Source: a virus. From it: a stretch of 27,852 nt of DNA. Location of the stretch: positions 1 to 27,852 of IMG/VR virus record IMGVR_UViG_3300018065_000061. One strand, written 5' to 3'. Positions 1 through 7,600 of this stretch are shown here, piece by piece; the stretch's first letter is position 1, and each line of letters opens with the position of its first letter. Below the pieces are notes generated by a model. The model was given only the letters and a program-made list of their open reading frames with translations. It did no database searches and was not told the DNA's origin. The position numbers and the translations under genes were made by a program.

Positions 1-34
1 CCCACGTCTCATTGTTTGCGACGCTCGAAGGTTT

Positions 35-457
35 TCATCGCTGCACTCTCTTCCGCACTTCGGCGGGCGGCACAGCCTTGCGCCTGGCGGCGCGGTCGGC
101 CTGCTCGGCCTCCTCGAGCTGCTGCTTGCGAGCGCGGACGGCCACCGGCAGAGCGGCCGGAACCCGGCTACCCGATTCATTCACCGCGCGGTTTTGTAGG
201 TCCGCGACCAACGCATTGAGCTTGTACAGCATCCATTCCTGAGCCTCATCCGCAGAGATCCGGCAAGGCACGGTCACCGGCTGCACCTCGCATCCGGCAT
301 CATCACCGTCACTGTCGGCCTCGGCGGCGAAGTTGTTCTCGATCCAAATGCGCATGATCGTTTCATGATTCGGATCGTAGGACGGGACCGACAAGTCCTG
401 CGGCGCCTGCGCAGCCAGCCCAGCGCACGCGATCAGTAGCAAAATCAGTGTTTTCAT
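35..457 (-). CDS. Small exported EF-hand protein (paralogue 2)
   Basis: This 140-residue protein starts at the ATG at 457, with AGGAG 10 nt upstream. It follows the 1025-aa fibre gene by 13 nt. Residues 1-16 form a Sec-type signal peptide: basic start, hydrophobic core LILLLIACAG and an LAA|Q cleavage site. Residues 48-71 look like an EF-hand calcium loop (D48, D50, D52, then I67, S68, E71) interrupted by a 12-residue insert bounded by C56 and C65. The C-terminal third is charged and helical, rich in Q, E, R and A. It aligns with the product of 3554-3928 over the AEADxxGD and SAxEAxxW segments, so the two are paralogues. Each one follows a large fibre gene, which suggests a fibre partner, chaperone or calcium-binding cofactor (inference). 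No family is recognised. Confidence 0.75.
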   Translation of the reverse strand: MKTLILLLIACAGLAAQAPQDLSVPSYDPNHETIMRIWIENNFAAEADSDGDDAGCEVQPVTVPCRISADEAQEWMLYKLNALVADLQNRAVNESGSRVPAALPVAVRARKQQLEEAEQADRAARRKAVPPAEVRKRVQR

Positions 458-470
458 GTAGTGCTTTCTC

Positions 471-3400
471 CTAGTTTGTTTCAAACGACACATACACCGG
501 CAGGCCCCGGTCGCACTGGATCTGGGCGTCAATCACCGTGTTGGCCGGCAGGCCGGTCAGGTTCACAGTGCGGGGCTTGCCGGTGCCTGTAGCCACTTTC
601 GTTATGCCAGTTTCACCGCTGAAGCTCGTCACGGGTCCGACTTTCCATCCCAACTCACACACTGCTGACGTTGACCACGGCTCGAATTGTACACTTGCCG
701 TAGTGATCCCGGTTGCTGTGACCGTAACAGCGCGGACCTGCCCAATGGCATCGAGAATTGCATCGATATCAGCGCCTTCTGAGCCGGACGGCTCCCACGT
801 GCCAGCGGTGAACACTTCGTCTAGCCGCGTGTTGCATGATTGGCTATCGGCGCTGCCAGCCGGGAGAGGCCAGTTCGTCGCCATCGACCCACCCGCCGCT
901 GTCAGCCGTCCCGATGCTTCGGTATGGGCGGCGTTGGCTGTGTCAAAGTCAACCGTGGTAGGCGCAATGGTGCATGCCACAGTACGGTTCCCGCTATGCG
1001 TACCAAGAGTCGAGAACACGCCATTCGCCAGTGACGTTGCTTCGTAGTTCGCCCACGAGAAGCTCGTCGGCAAGATGAAGTGATTCTGGTTGCTCGAGCT
1101 GGCGTCCATGTCCACGTAGACATTGCCAGTGTTGGTGAATGCCGCTGTGGTCAAGCTCGAAATATCCAGGAACACGTTGTAGTCGCGCGAGATGTTGACC
1201 TGCGGCTGCTGCCACGCGAAGGTGTTGTTCGATACCGTCACGTCGCGAGAGCGCCCGATGCGCACAGCGTTGGGGGCAAAAAACGACGGATACGAGTCTG
1301 TAAACCCCGTGTCGCCGGTGGGCTTCTGGAAGATGATCTCCGGGGCGATGAAGTTGTTATCCACCAGCACGGGGCCATGGGCCGTGTACTGCCCCACTGC
1401 ATTACCCGGCGCCACGCGATCCACGAACACAGCTTGCGAGCCCCGCACGTAGTTGTTGCGGAACGTGATGTGGTCGCACTTGGAAACGTAGTCGATCGTG
1501 CTTGAGCTGTTGAACTGCGTCTGACAAAGCAAAGCCGCTGGTGAGCCCGTCACATTGTGCTTCTGATTCGCGATAGCCATTCCTTCGCCCAACAGGCGCG
1601 TGCCACCGTTCTTGAACTCCATTGGCTGCTGGCGTCCCGGCGACCAAAGGCCACCTGATGCAGCTTTGTGGCTCAACAGGTAGTCAGGAATTTTGTACAC
1701 CAACCCCGACACCGTGAAGTCGGACGGCTGCGTCACGGTCGGACCGTCCGTCGTCAAGACCAAGCTCTGATCGGTCTCCATCACGTTGTTGATGAATTGC
1801 GTATCGGTGCACTGGCGGCACTTGTAGACCTGGAAAAAGTTGTTGTTGTTGGCGCGGTTCTGCAAATGGGCGCTACCCGAAATCGGGTCAATCGGCGACG
1901 AATGGTAACCGCCCTTGAACCACGACCCAATGACGATCAAGTCATCAGCGCTGTCGTCGGCATCGATCGCATAAAGCGTAGACCACGGTGCGCCGCCGGC
2001 GTCGAACAATACCGATTCAACCGTGACACCCGTTGCGCTGCCGATGTCGAGCAAAGGCGGGGCCTCACGAAAGCCAAGCGCCATGTAGCCCGTGACCGTG
2101 AGGCCCGTGAAGTCCGGTGTAAAGGCCCCGGCAACATCGCTCACCTGGCAACTCCAGAGCTTCGCCGTGGTCTGGGTCACCACGGTAGCCAAGCACGACA
2201 TCGCGCTGTAGGTGTAGCCGCTCATATCGTGGACCCAGACCTTCAGGGGCATTTCGGCTGTCCCGCCATTGCACGTGATGTCGGAATCCGTAATGTCCCA
2301 CGTCCCGCTGCTGGTGCTTCGGCCGTTCACGCGATGCAGGGTGTTACATTCGGCGTCAGTCGTACCACCCGTGCCGGTGGCCCCCTGGACCAGAATCCCG
2401 TACTGATCGGCGTTGCTGCCGAAGGCGTAGGCATGAGCGCCCGCGCTGGTCGTGATGACCCCTGCGTTGATCGAGTTGGTCGCTGCCAGAGCGTATTGCG
2501 CCCCGGAAGCGTAGTTGAGGTTCGCCCCAAAGGTTAGGACAGGTTGCGATGTCGCTGTAGCTGATGTGAACTCGCGCGTCACGTCCCGCGATGCCACGCC
2601 CGCTTCCGTGCTGGCGGTTTCGGCTTCACCGCTGGAATCATTGAACTGATAGGTTGTGGATGTTTGGCGTACCCAATCTGCTGCTGTGGCATCGTTGCCT
2701 GCATTCTTCAGCCCCGTGCGAAGGCGGATTGTTTCGGCATTAGGGAAGTAGACTGAGAATTCATCACCCCATTGCTCTGCCGTGATGGCGTTAGCGAAAG
2801 TGACCACGGGTTGTGAGGCATTCGACCAGCCCGTCAGATTGACCTCAGGGTAGTCGGTGTCTTTCGCCGCTGGTCGTCGGATCACAATGTTACGCAGACG
2901 CACGTTCTGCTGGCCAGACCCAACCAAGGTGAGGGCTGCGACGTTCGTTGGAAGCCCAAGATTCTGGGAGACGACGCCCGTAGCGGTGTCGGGTGCGATC
3001 AGTCCGCCATCAGGTGGGTCCACGTCTGGATCGGCTGATTCGGAGTAGACCAACAGCGTGCAATCCGTATCGGTGATGTCGGGGATTGAGTACTGATCGA
3101 GCGCCCCGGCGGTTTCGTCTTCTGGGTAGCAAGTGATGCCCGCCGGGATCTTTACTGCATAGGTCACGGCACTGCTCGCAGCGGCGATACACGCAGCGGT
3201 TTGGCTGGTCAGCTTGGCCTGGAGGTCGTCGCATTCGCCACCCGTGACCGTAACCTCGACCTCGTCGTCAATCGTCCCCACTGCTGAGAACGTCCTGTCA
3301 TGGACCGGCAGGTCAGGGGTATCGACCGCGCCGTCGCTGGTGGTGGTGATCTGCAATACCCGATCCGTCCCGGCCCCGCCTCCATCAGCGTCGATGTCGG

Positions 3401-3548
3401 TGCAGTTCGATGGGAACGCTGCGCACACGCCAGCAGCTTGGATATTGGTCTGGTAGGTGGAATCGGTGTCGCTGGTCCACGCCGAACCGTTCCAGAAGTT
3501 CACGTGCGAGAGCAGCAGGATCGCGGCGATGGTGCGCAGTGGGTTCAT
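471..3548 (-). CDS. Large exported beta-helix fibre/spike-like protein
   Basis: The 1025-residue protein starts at the ATG at 3548, 5 nt after the stop of the preceding small EF-hand gene, which suggests coupled translation. The N-terminus (basic MNPLR, then hydrophobic TIAAILLLSHV) looks like a signal peptide or membrane anchor. It is followed by FWNGSAW, a phrase common in phage fibre N-termini. The middle (about residues 560-860) has the short polar repeats of right-handed beta-helix, pectate-lyase-like folds, for example DVTVSNNTF, HITFRNNYV and LRNIVIRRP. The last ~90 residues resemble a fibronectin type III domain (VNLTGLPANT). The likely role is receptor binding or polysaccharide binding/depolymerisation. 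No catalytic residues could be assigned. An exported host-surface protein is the alternative to a virion fibre. Confidence 0.75.
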   Translation of the reverse strand: MNPLRTIAAILLLSHVNFWNGSAWTSDTDSTYQTNIQAAGVCAAFPSNCTDIDADGGGAGTDRVLQITTTSDGAVDTPDLPVHDRTFSAVGTIDDEVEVTVTGGECDDLQAKLTSQTAACIAAASSAVTYAVKIPAGITCYPEDETAGALDQYSIPDITDTDCTLLVYSESADPDVDPPDGGLIAPDTATGVVSQNLGLPTNVAALTLVGSGQQNVRLRNIVIRRPAAKDTDYPEVNLTGWSNASQPVVTFANAITAEQWGDEFSVYFPNAETIRLRTGLKNAGNDATAADWVRQTSTTYQFNDSSGEAETASTEAGVASRDVTREFTSATATSQPVLTFGANLNYASGAQYALAATNSINAGVITTSAGAHAYAFGSNADQYGILVQGATGTGGTTDAECNTLHRVNGRSTSSGTWDITDSDITCNGGTAEMPLKVWVHDMSGYTYSAMSCLATVVTQTTAKLWSCQVSDVAGAFTPDFTGLTVTGYMALGFREAPPLLDIGSATGVTVESVLFDAGGAPWSTLYAIDADDSADDLIVIGSWFKGGYHSSPIDPISGSAHLQNRANNNNFFQVYKCRQCTDTQFINNVMETDQSLVLTTDGPTVTQPSDFTVSGLVYKIPDYLLSHKAASGGLWSPGRQQPMEFKNGGTRLLGEGMAIANQKHNVTGSPAALLCQTQFNSSSTIDYVSKCDHITFRNNYVRGSQAVFVDRVAPGNAVGQYTAHGPVLVDNNFIAPEIIFQKPTGDTGFTDSYPSFFAPNAVRIGRSRDVTVSNNTFAWQQPQVNISRDYNVFLDISSLTTAAFTNTGNVYVDMDASSSNQNHFILPTSFSWANYEATSLANGVFSTLGTHSGNRTVACTIAPTTVDFDTANAAHTEASGRLTAAGGSMATNWPLPAGSADSQSCNTRLDEVFTAGTWEPSGSEGADIDAILDAIGQVRAVTVTATGITTASVQFEPWSTSAVCELGWKVGPVTSFSGETGITKVATGTGKPRTVNLTGLPANTVIDAQIQCDRGLPVYVSFETN

Positions 3549-3553
3549 GAGTC

Positions 3554-3928
3554 TCAGAGCGGCGGCCAGTCACAGCCAGGGCAGAGACGTTCGCGTTGTT
3601 CCGCTATAGCCGCTTTGGCTGCGTCGAGAGCGGCGAGAGCGTCGCGATGCGCTTGCGGCAGCAGTGAGCGGTCGTCCGTCTCGGCGCGCACGACGGCCTT
3701 TACGGTGAAATGGTTGAACACATTCTGGCGGCGAGAGCTGAGCCATGCAATGGCCTCTGCTGCGCTGACGGACTCGTCGCCATTGGCATCTGCTTCAGCT
3801 TTGTAGTCCGAATCGAGCATTGCGATCACGGGAGCCGGGGCGCCCGGCTGGACCGTGAAGGAGTCCGGTACAACGGTCTGCGAAGTTAGCGGCAGCGCGC
3901 AGAATAGTAATGCGAGTATGTATCTCAT
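3554..3928 (-). CDS. Small exported EF-hand protein (paralogue 1)
   Basis: This 124-residue protein starts at the ATG at 3928, which overlaps the stop codon of the upstream 517-aa fibre (TGATG). Residues 1-16 are a signal peptide with hydrophobic core YILALLFCALPL. Residues 47-58 match the EF-hand loop well: D47, N49, D51, S53, V54, S55 and E58, although position 6 is Glu instead of Gly. After this comes a helical, Ala/Glu/Arg-rich segment and a C-terminal CPGC. It is a paralogue of the 140-aa product at 35-457, which sits in the same place behind the other fibre gene. A calcium-dependent fibre partner or chaperone acting in the periplasm or outside the cell is inferred from the order and the signal peptide. 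Confidence 0.75.
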   Translation of the reverse strand: MRYILALLFCALPLTSQTVVPDSFTVQPGAPAPVIAMLDSDYKAEADANGDESVSAAEAIAWLSSRRQNVFNHFTVKAVVRAETDDRSLLPQAHRDALAALDAAKAAIAEQRERLCPGCDWPPL

Positions 3929-5481
3929 CAGTAGATCGACCTCCAGGCGTAGGCATCGCCCGCGTCTTTGGCACAGACTGAAACGTCGTCTTTGACGCCC
4001 GCGCCGCCTTCGTCCGCCCAGAACGTGAACCGTGTTGAAGCGTCGCACGTGGGGCGCGTTCCGCCGTCGTTGATTTTGAGAGACGTCACTGTGGCTTTGC
4101 CCGCCGCCGTGATGGCTGCGTTAGGGGTATCGCTGCCGAATGGCCGAACCTCAAAAACATTGCCGGATTCACCAGCGCCGCCTTTGAAGACGCACAGCGT
4201 ATCGCCAGTGGTGGCAGTTTGGTCTTGGCAGAGGAAGCTTTGGGAGCCGCCGAAGGTGGCCAGAGTATAACTTGAGGTGGGACCACCTACGCGAAGATTC
4301 AAGGACGCACCAGATCCATCATTTGCCAGAAATATCTTGTAATCAGTTCCTATCCCAAGTATGTCTGGGTAAACATTTACATCATTGGCTCCCTGTCCGA
4401 CCCATAGCGACGAAGCGGCCCTGTAAAAATCAAACCCAGCTACAGCTAAACGCCCTGTACTACCTGAGCCTATTCGCAGCTCAGTCGTTCCAGCGTCGAA
4501 CGACAGATCAGCACTATCCGTAAGCGCCCCCCCACTCACAAATGGCACACGCCCATTCACCAGCCCACCACCAACCGCCGCCAATACGTTTGCGGACATC
4601 GCCGCTGTCGGGACATCGCCCGTCAGGTTCGCGGCATCGCTGAAGTCATACCCCGTAGCCGCTTCGATTTCCGCCACGCTATCCCATTCGCTATCGCGCG
4701 TAATTCCCGCAGCGATCGAAACATCCGCCTCGTTTGCCGAGTTCGTCACGTCGAAATCAGCACCCAGGAAGTCAATGCCAGTCAAGTCAGCCGCAGCCAC
4801 CACTTCGACGTTGTTTTCCTCGACGTTGATGCCCCCGCCGCACGCCCCAGGCTCCAGGCGGTTGTCCGTTACGCCGTCATACACCAGGCACTCGCCATCG
4901 GCGATCCCCGTCAAATCCACATCGCCCGCCTGCCCGATACTGGTCAGCGTGATCGTGTCGGGCACTTGGGAGTCACTGGCTGTACCAGTCAACTGTGAAA
5001 ACGCCACTTGAGCCAACGTACGGTCGTCGCGAACAAACTGTGAGCCGTCGGGCGTTCCCGATGCCAGCCACGAAATATCCAAACGTCCCGGCGAATCGTC
5101 GCCTTTAGGGACAGCACCGGCGCCTGCGGTGACACTAGCAGCAGCAGCGGCGAGAGCGCCGACCTCGGCATCGCGCGTAATGGCCGCCGCAATGGCAATG
5201 TTGGCTTCGTTGGCATCGTCCGTCACATCAAAATCAGCGCCGAGAAAATCAATACCAGTGAGATTCTCAGCAGCAATAACTTCGACGTTGTTTTCTTCAA
5301 TGTTGATACTGCTATCGCTACAATCAGCAGGTTCCCACTGGCTATTGCTAGAACTCCATGTCAGACATTGCCCGTCTGTTGCCGACGCTTGTTTCAGAAT
5401 CGACGGGGCCAGGATGCCTTGTGACGCAGCAACGTTGACGAACAACATTGCCAACAGAAGTGTTTGTGCAAAATGTTTCAT
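3928..5481 (-). CDS. Exported fibre-like protein with duplicated module
   Basis: This 517-residue protein begins at the ATG at 5481, one base after the stop of the adaptor gene (TAACATG). Residues 1-20 are a Sec-type signal peptide (MKH, hydrophobic TLLLAMLFVNVA, AAS|Q). Two copies of a ~68-residue module lie at residues 36-104 and 196-263, with the near-identical core LTGIDFLGADFDVT. The rest is low-complexity, beta-rich, Gly/Ser/Thr-rich sequence as in phage fibres. It ends in a Cys-containing segment (TCDAS...VSVCAKDAGDAYAW) resembling C-termini seen in uncharacterised phage fibre-like proteins. Its place after the neck protein supports a tail-fibre role. The signal peptide is odd for a virion protein assembled in the cytoplasm. 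Confidence 0.75.
   Translation of the reverse strand: MKHFAQTLLLAMLFVNVAASQGILAPSILKQASATDGQCLTWSSSNSQWEPADCSDSSINIEENNVEVIAAENLTGIDFLGADFDVTDDANEANIAIAAAITRDAEVGALAAAAASVTAGAGAVPKGDDSPGRLDISWLASGTPDGSQFVRDDRTLAQVAFSQLTGTASDSQVPDTITLTSIGQAGDVDLTGIADGECLVYDGVTDNRLEPGACGGGINVEENNVEVVAAADLTGIDFLGADFDVTNSANEADVSIAAGITRDSEWDSVAEIEAATGYDFSDAANLTGDVPTAAMSANVLAAVGGGLVNGRVPFVSGGALTDSADLSFDAGTTELRIGSGSTGRLAVAGFDFYRAASSLWVGQGANDVNVYPDILGIGTDYKIFLANDGSGASLNLRVGGPTSSYTLATFGGSQSFLCQDQTATTGDTLCVFKGGAGESGNVFEVRPFGSDTPNAAITAAGKATVTSLKINDGGTRPTCDASTRFTFWADEGGAGVKDDVSVCAKDAGDAYAWRSIY
4693..4896 (-). repeat. Second copy of the fibre module
   Basis: It encodes residues 196-263 of the 517-aa fibre (DGECLV through GITRD). 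It matches the first copy at the protein level almost throughout the INVEENNVEV...DFDVT core. The DNA differs at many third positions and is more GC-rich than copy 1, so the duplication is old or one copy came from another phage. Confidence 0.8.
5170..5376 (-). repeat. First copy of the fibre module
   Basis: It encodes residues 36-104 of the 517-aa fibre (DGQCLT through AITRD). It is the partner of the copy at 4693-4896, with a visibly more AT-rich codon choice. Confidence 0.8.
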
Positions 5482-5482
5482 G

Positions 5483-6436
5483 TTACGCCACCAGCACCCT
5501 ATACGACGCCACCAGCGGAATCCCCGACACTGGGGCAAAGCCCAGCGTCAGCGTGGCATCCGCCAACGTATACTGGTCAGTGCCGCTTCCCGTTGTCAGC
5601 AGCACGCCGCCGTAGTGCAACTCCAGTGACGACGCCGGGTCCGGGGCCGTCGCCAAAGTAAACGTTGTGTTTGTCCCGTTGACCGTGCCTGTCGGCGTTT
5701 CAGCGTCAACGAAGTCGAATAGATTCGCCACGTTATCCTCCGTTGCCAATACCGCTGATAGTCGCGGGTCCAAAAGTTCCAATTCACGTGGCGTCGCCGG
5801 ATGCAGCGCCGGGGCCATTTCCGGCCAGTGCTGCGCTTTGCGTGCGCCAATGCTGATGATGTCGGCTTCGAACAACGTTCGGTACTTTGCCGCTGTACGA
5901 ACGTCTTGGTTGGGGCCTTCGCGCAAATATGCCCTATACGCGCCATATCGAGCCGCTGACGGCGTTGTCCACGCAGGCAACGCAGACGTGGCCCCGTCAG
6001 ACGCCAACGCGTCCAGGAGCTTCGGATAGTGCAATTCGAGCGTCGCTGTCGCTGTGGACAACAGCGGAGGCCACAACGTCACTTCGTTGTAGCCATGCAG
6101 CACGCCGATCTGTGGCGTTTCCACACGGGACGCCGCTCGCCAGTCGGGCACGGCAGCATCGATCTGTGTGCGCCGAAACAGTGGCTGGCGTTTGTTGTTG
6201 ACGTACAGGCGGGCCGGCCGCAACACGTCGCTAGGCAACGTCCACGTGGCAGTGCTGGACACTGTTGTTGTGGCCGTGCCCCATACCAATTCACACCGAT
6301 GCTGGACAACGTCCTGCCACCGGGTGATGTACGTGTGCAGTTCGCTATTGGTCCACCAGCGGGCGGCTTCATCAAGCAGCTCGCGGCGTATGTCAGTACG
6401 CAACGTGGAGCGATCTTTGGCGTCGTAAAAAGCCAT
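5483..6436 (-). CDS. Neck/adaptor protein with C-terminal fibre-type beta domain
   Basis: This 317-residue protein uses the ATG at 6436; a TTG at 6451 is an in-frame alternative. No good Shine-Dalgarno is visible for either, and the ATG lies inside a hairpin (6435-6464). Residues ~1-200 resemble phage head-tail adaptor proteins: a helical LRTDIRRELLDE start, WWTNSELHTYITRWQ, then a beta-rich part with TLPSDVLRPARLYVNN. The last ~65 residues (TGTVNGTNTTFTLATAP...LELHYGGVLLTTG) match a small beta domain often found in phage fibres and baseplates. The protein therefore looks like an adaptor fused to a fibre-docking domain. It lies between tRNA-Thr and the fibre genes. The assignment rests on recalled family patterns, not a search. 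Confidence 0.65.
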   Translation of the reverse strand: MAFYDAKDRSTLRTDIRRELLDEAARWWTNSELHTYITRWQDVVQHRCELVWGTATTTVSSTATWTLPSDVLRPARLYVNNKRQPLFRRTQIDAAVPDWRAASRVETPQIGVLHGYNEVTLWPPLLSTATATLELHYPKLLDALASDGATSALPAWTTPSAARYGAYRAYLREGPNQDVRTAAKYRTLFEADIISIGARKAQHWPEMAPALHPATPRELELLDPRLSAVLATEDNVANLFDFVDAETPTGTVNGTNTTFTLATAPDPASSLELHYGGVLLTTGSGTDQYTLADATLTLGFAPVSGIPLVASYRVLVA

Positions 6437-6464
6437 AGGCAGGAGACACAAGCCCCCTGCCTAT
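6435..6464 (-). promoter_or_regulatory. Hairpin covering the adaptor start codon
   Basis: A perfect 9-bp inverted repeat (6435-6443 with 6456-6464, 12-nt loop) contains part of the ATG of the adaptor gene. In the leftward mRNA it would hide the start region between the tRNA and the adaptor gene. It could limit translation or be a tRNA-processing signal. On the plus strand it is followed by a short T-rich run, so a weak rightward terminator is also possible. Confidence 0.4.
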
Positions 6465-6485
6465 ATTTTCGCATGACGATGTTGT

Positions 6486-6560
6486 TGGAGGCCCCGACAG
6501 GAATCGAACCTGCATCTTCCTGAGTACAAATCAGGGCTCTACCGTTTGAGCTACAGGGCC
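6486..6560 (-). tRNA. tRNA-Thr (UGU anticodon)
   Basis: The minus strand folds as a 75-nt tRNA with a 7-bp acceptor stem (GGCCCTG with CGGGGCC, one G-U pair), discriminator U and an encoded CCA. The D arm is GCTC/GAGC. The anticodon stem CCTGA/TCAGG has the loop TTTGTAC, so the anticodon is UGU and reads ACA. The T arm is GCAGG/CCTGT with a TTCGATT loop. The D stem and anticodon stem abut with no nucleotide 26 unless the D stem is shortened, a small departure from the standard form. It sits 7 nt after the stop of the upstream gene and is probably processed from the operon transcript. Confidence 0.93.
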
Positions 6561-6567
6561 ACGGTGG

Positions 6568-7170
6568 TTACGTTGCCGGCAAACCCAGCGACAGCGGCAA
6601 CTTGTCCAGCAGCCCGGCAATGTTCGTGCCATGGACAGTTTCGAGCCATTTGGCTTTCAGGGCCTCGTTCGTGGCCCGTACGTCGCCGGGGACACGATCA
6701 TCGAACGGGACAAACACTGGGACGCCCTTGTTGATGAAGTCTTCCGATAGCACTCGCAACGCTGTTTCGTCGGCGCCATCAGACAGTTCCATGAAACGAT
6801 CCAGCGGAATACGCACAGGCAGCAGTTCGGGATTGCGCTGTTCGTTGCTGCCGGCGCCGGGCGTCGGGGCATCAGGGAAGAACACCCAGTATTGGCTGGC
6901 GGTGTTTTTGCGCCGGACAACGACGCCTTCACCGAAGTACCTTTCAAATTCGTCCATGACGTTGCCAAGGTACACCGACAAAATCGGATCGCTCTTGTAG
7001 TCAACGACGCCGACGAAGCTGTCGATGTCCTGTTTCCACGCTGTCACAGCAGCTTGTCGCGCGTGCAACGATGGGTACAGCGAAATGTTAGGCTTCTCGC
7101 CGAACAGTTCGATAGCAGCAGACGCCGGGGGCGTCGGTACGGTGGCTTTGGAGTGGCTAGTGAATCCCAT
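6568..7170 (-). CDS. Hypothetical protein, 200 aa, in the structural region
   Basis: The start is the ATG at 7170, with a strong AAGGAGA 10 nt upstream. The 200-residue product has no signal peptide or membrane segment. A Pro/Ala/Thr-rich N-terminus is followed by a mixed alpha/beta part (FVGVVDYKSDPILSVYLGN, YWVFFPDAPTPG, VPVFVPFDD). No family is recognised. It lies between the Tad1-like gene and tRNA-Thr, inside the head/tail gene run. It may be a minor virion or neck component, but nothing in the sequence proves it. Confidence 0.7.
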   Translation of the reverse strand: MGFTSHSKATVPTPPASAAIELFGEKPNISLYPSLHARQAAVTAWKQDIDSFVGVVDYKSDPILSVYLGNVMDEFERYFGEGVVVRRKNTASQYWVFFPDAPTPGAGSNEQRNPELLPVRIPLDRFMELSDGADETALRVLSEDFINKGVPVFVPFDDRVPGDVRATNEALKAKWLETVHGTNIAGLLDKLPLSLGLPAT

Positions 7171-7197
7171 AGTAATGGTGTCTCCTTCTATTGTCGC

Positions 7198-7590
7198 TTA
7201 CTTCGTGTGTGTACCCTCAACACCCCGTTTGATACGTTCACGGGTACGGCGTTGAAGCCACATCAAAGCCTCCTCACAGTGCGTGAGCGCCACGGCGTTG
7301 TCGCGACACGAATACGGTCCCGCCTGGAACGACCGCAACCGATCGATCACGATGGCAAGGAGTGCCTCATGCGTGACTCCGTTGGTGCCATGTTCTTTGA
7401 TCGGGCCGTTTTGGAACGACACCAGCAAGTGATTCGGCTTCTCATCGAACGCGCCACCGTGCTCAGTCAGCCAGTCGATGTGGTACTCGTGATTTGCGCC
7501 ACCAACCCCCGGTTCATCAACAACGTTAATTGTCAACTGATGGTTGACGGAATCGCCCTCGACGGTATGATCTGTGATAGTTCGTGGCAT
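7198..7590 (-). CDS. tad1: Tad1/Acb2-family cyclic-nucleotide sponge (anti-Thoeris/anti-CBASS)
   Basis: This 130-residue protein starts at the ATG at 7590, with AAGGAGA 5 nt upstream; that Shine-Dalgarno overlaps the stop of the glycosyltransferase gene. Residues 59-71 (FQNGPIKEHGTNG), the helix HEALLAIVIDRL (74-85) and the second helix from C95 to H128 (CRDNAVALTH..., RTRERIKRGVEGTH) match the Acb2/Tad1 hairpin domain as I remember it. The N-terminal beta part with GGANHEYHI (30-38) is the Tad1-like portion, absent from plain Acb2. Known family members bind and sequester signalling nucleotides: gcADPR made by Thoeris TIR proteins and, for some, CBASS cyclic oligonucleotides. The ligand here is inferred. 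Its position among structural genes is unusual for an early anti-defence gene. Confidence 0.8.
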   Translation of the reverse strand: MPRTITDHTVEGDSVNHQLTINVVDEPGVGGANHEYHIDWLTEHGGAFDEKPNHLLVSFQNGPIKEHGTNGVTHEALLAIVIDRLRSFQAGPYSCRDNAVALTHCEEALMWLQRRTRERIKRGVEGTHTK

Positions 7591-7600
7591 TTGTATCTCC

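Noticed and set aside
1-38. Tiny minus-strand frames at the left edge (ATG at 38 and at 12)
   Set aside because: The first stops after nine codons and the second is cut by the window edge, so neither can be supported.
1668-2537. Long plus-strand frame (289 aa) opposite the beta-helix fibre
   Set aside because: Arg/His-rich antisense shadow of the minus-strand gene, no recognisable fold, no ribosome site. GC-rich codon bias keeps the antisense frame open.
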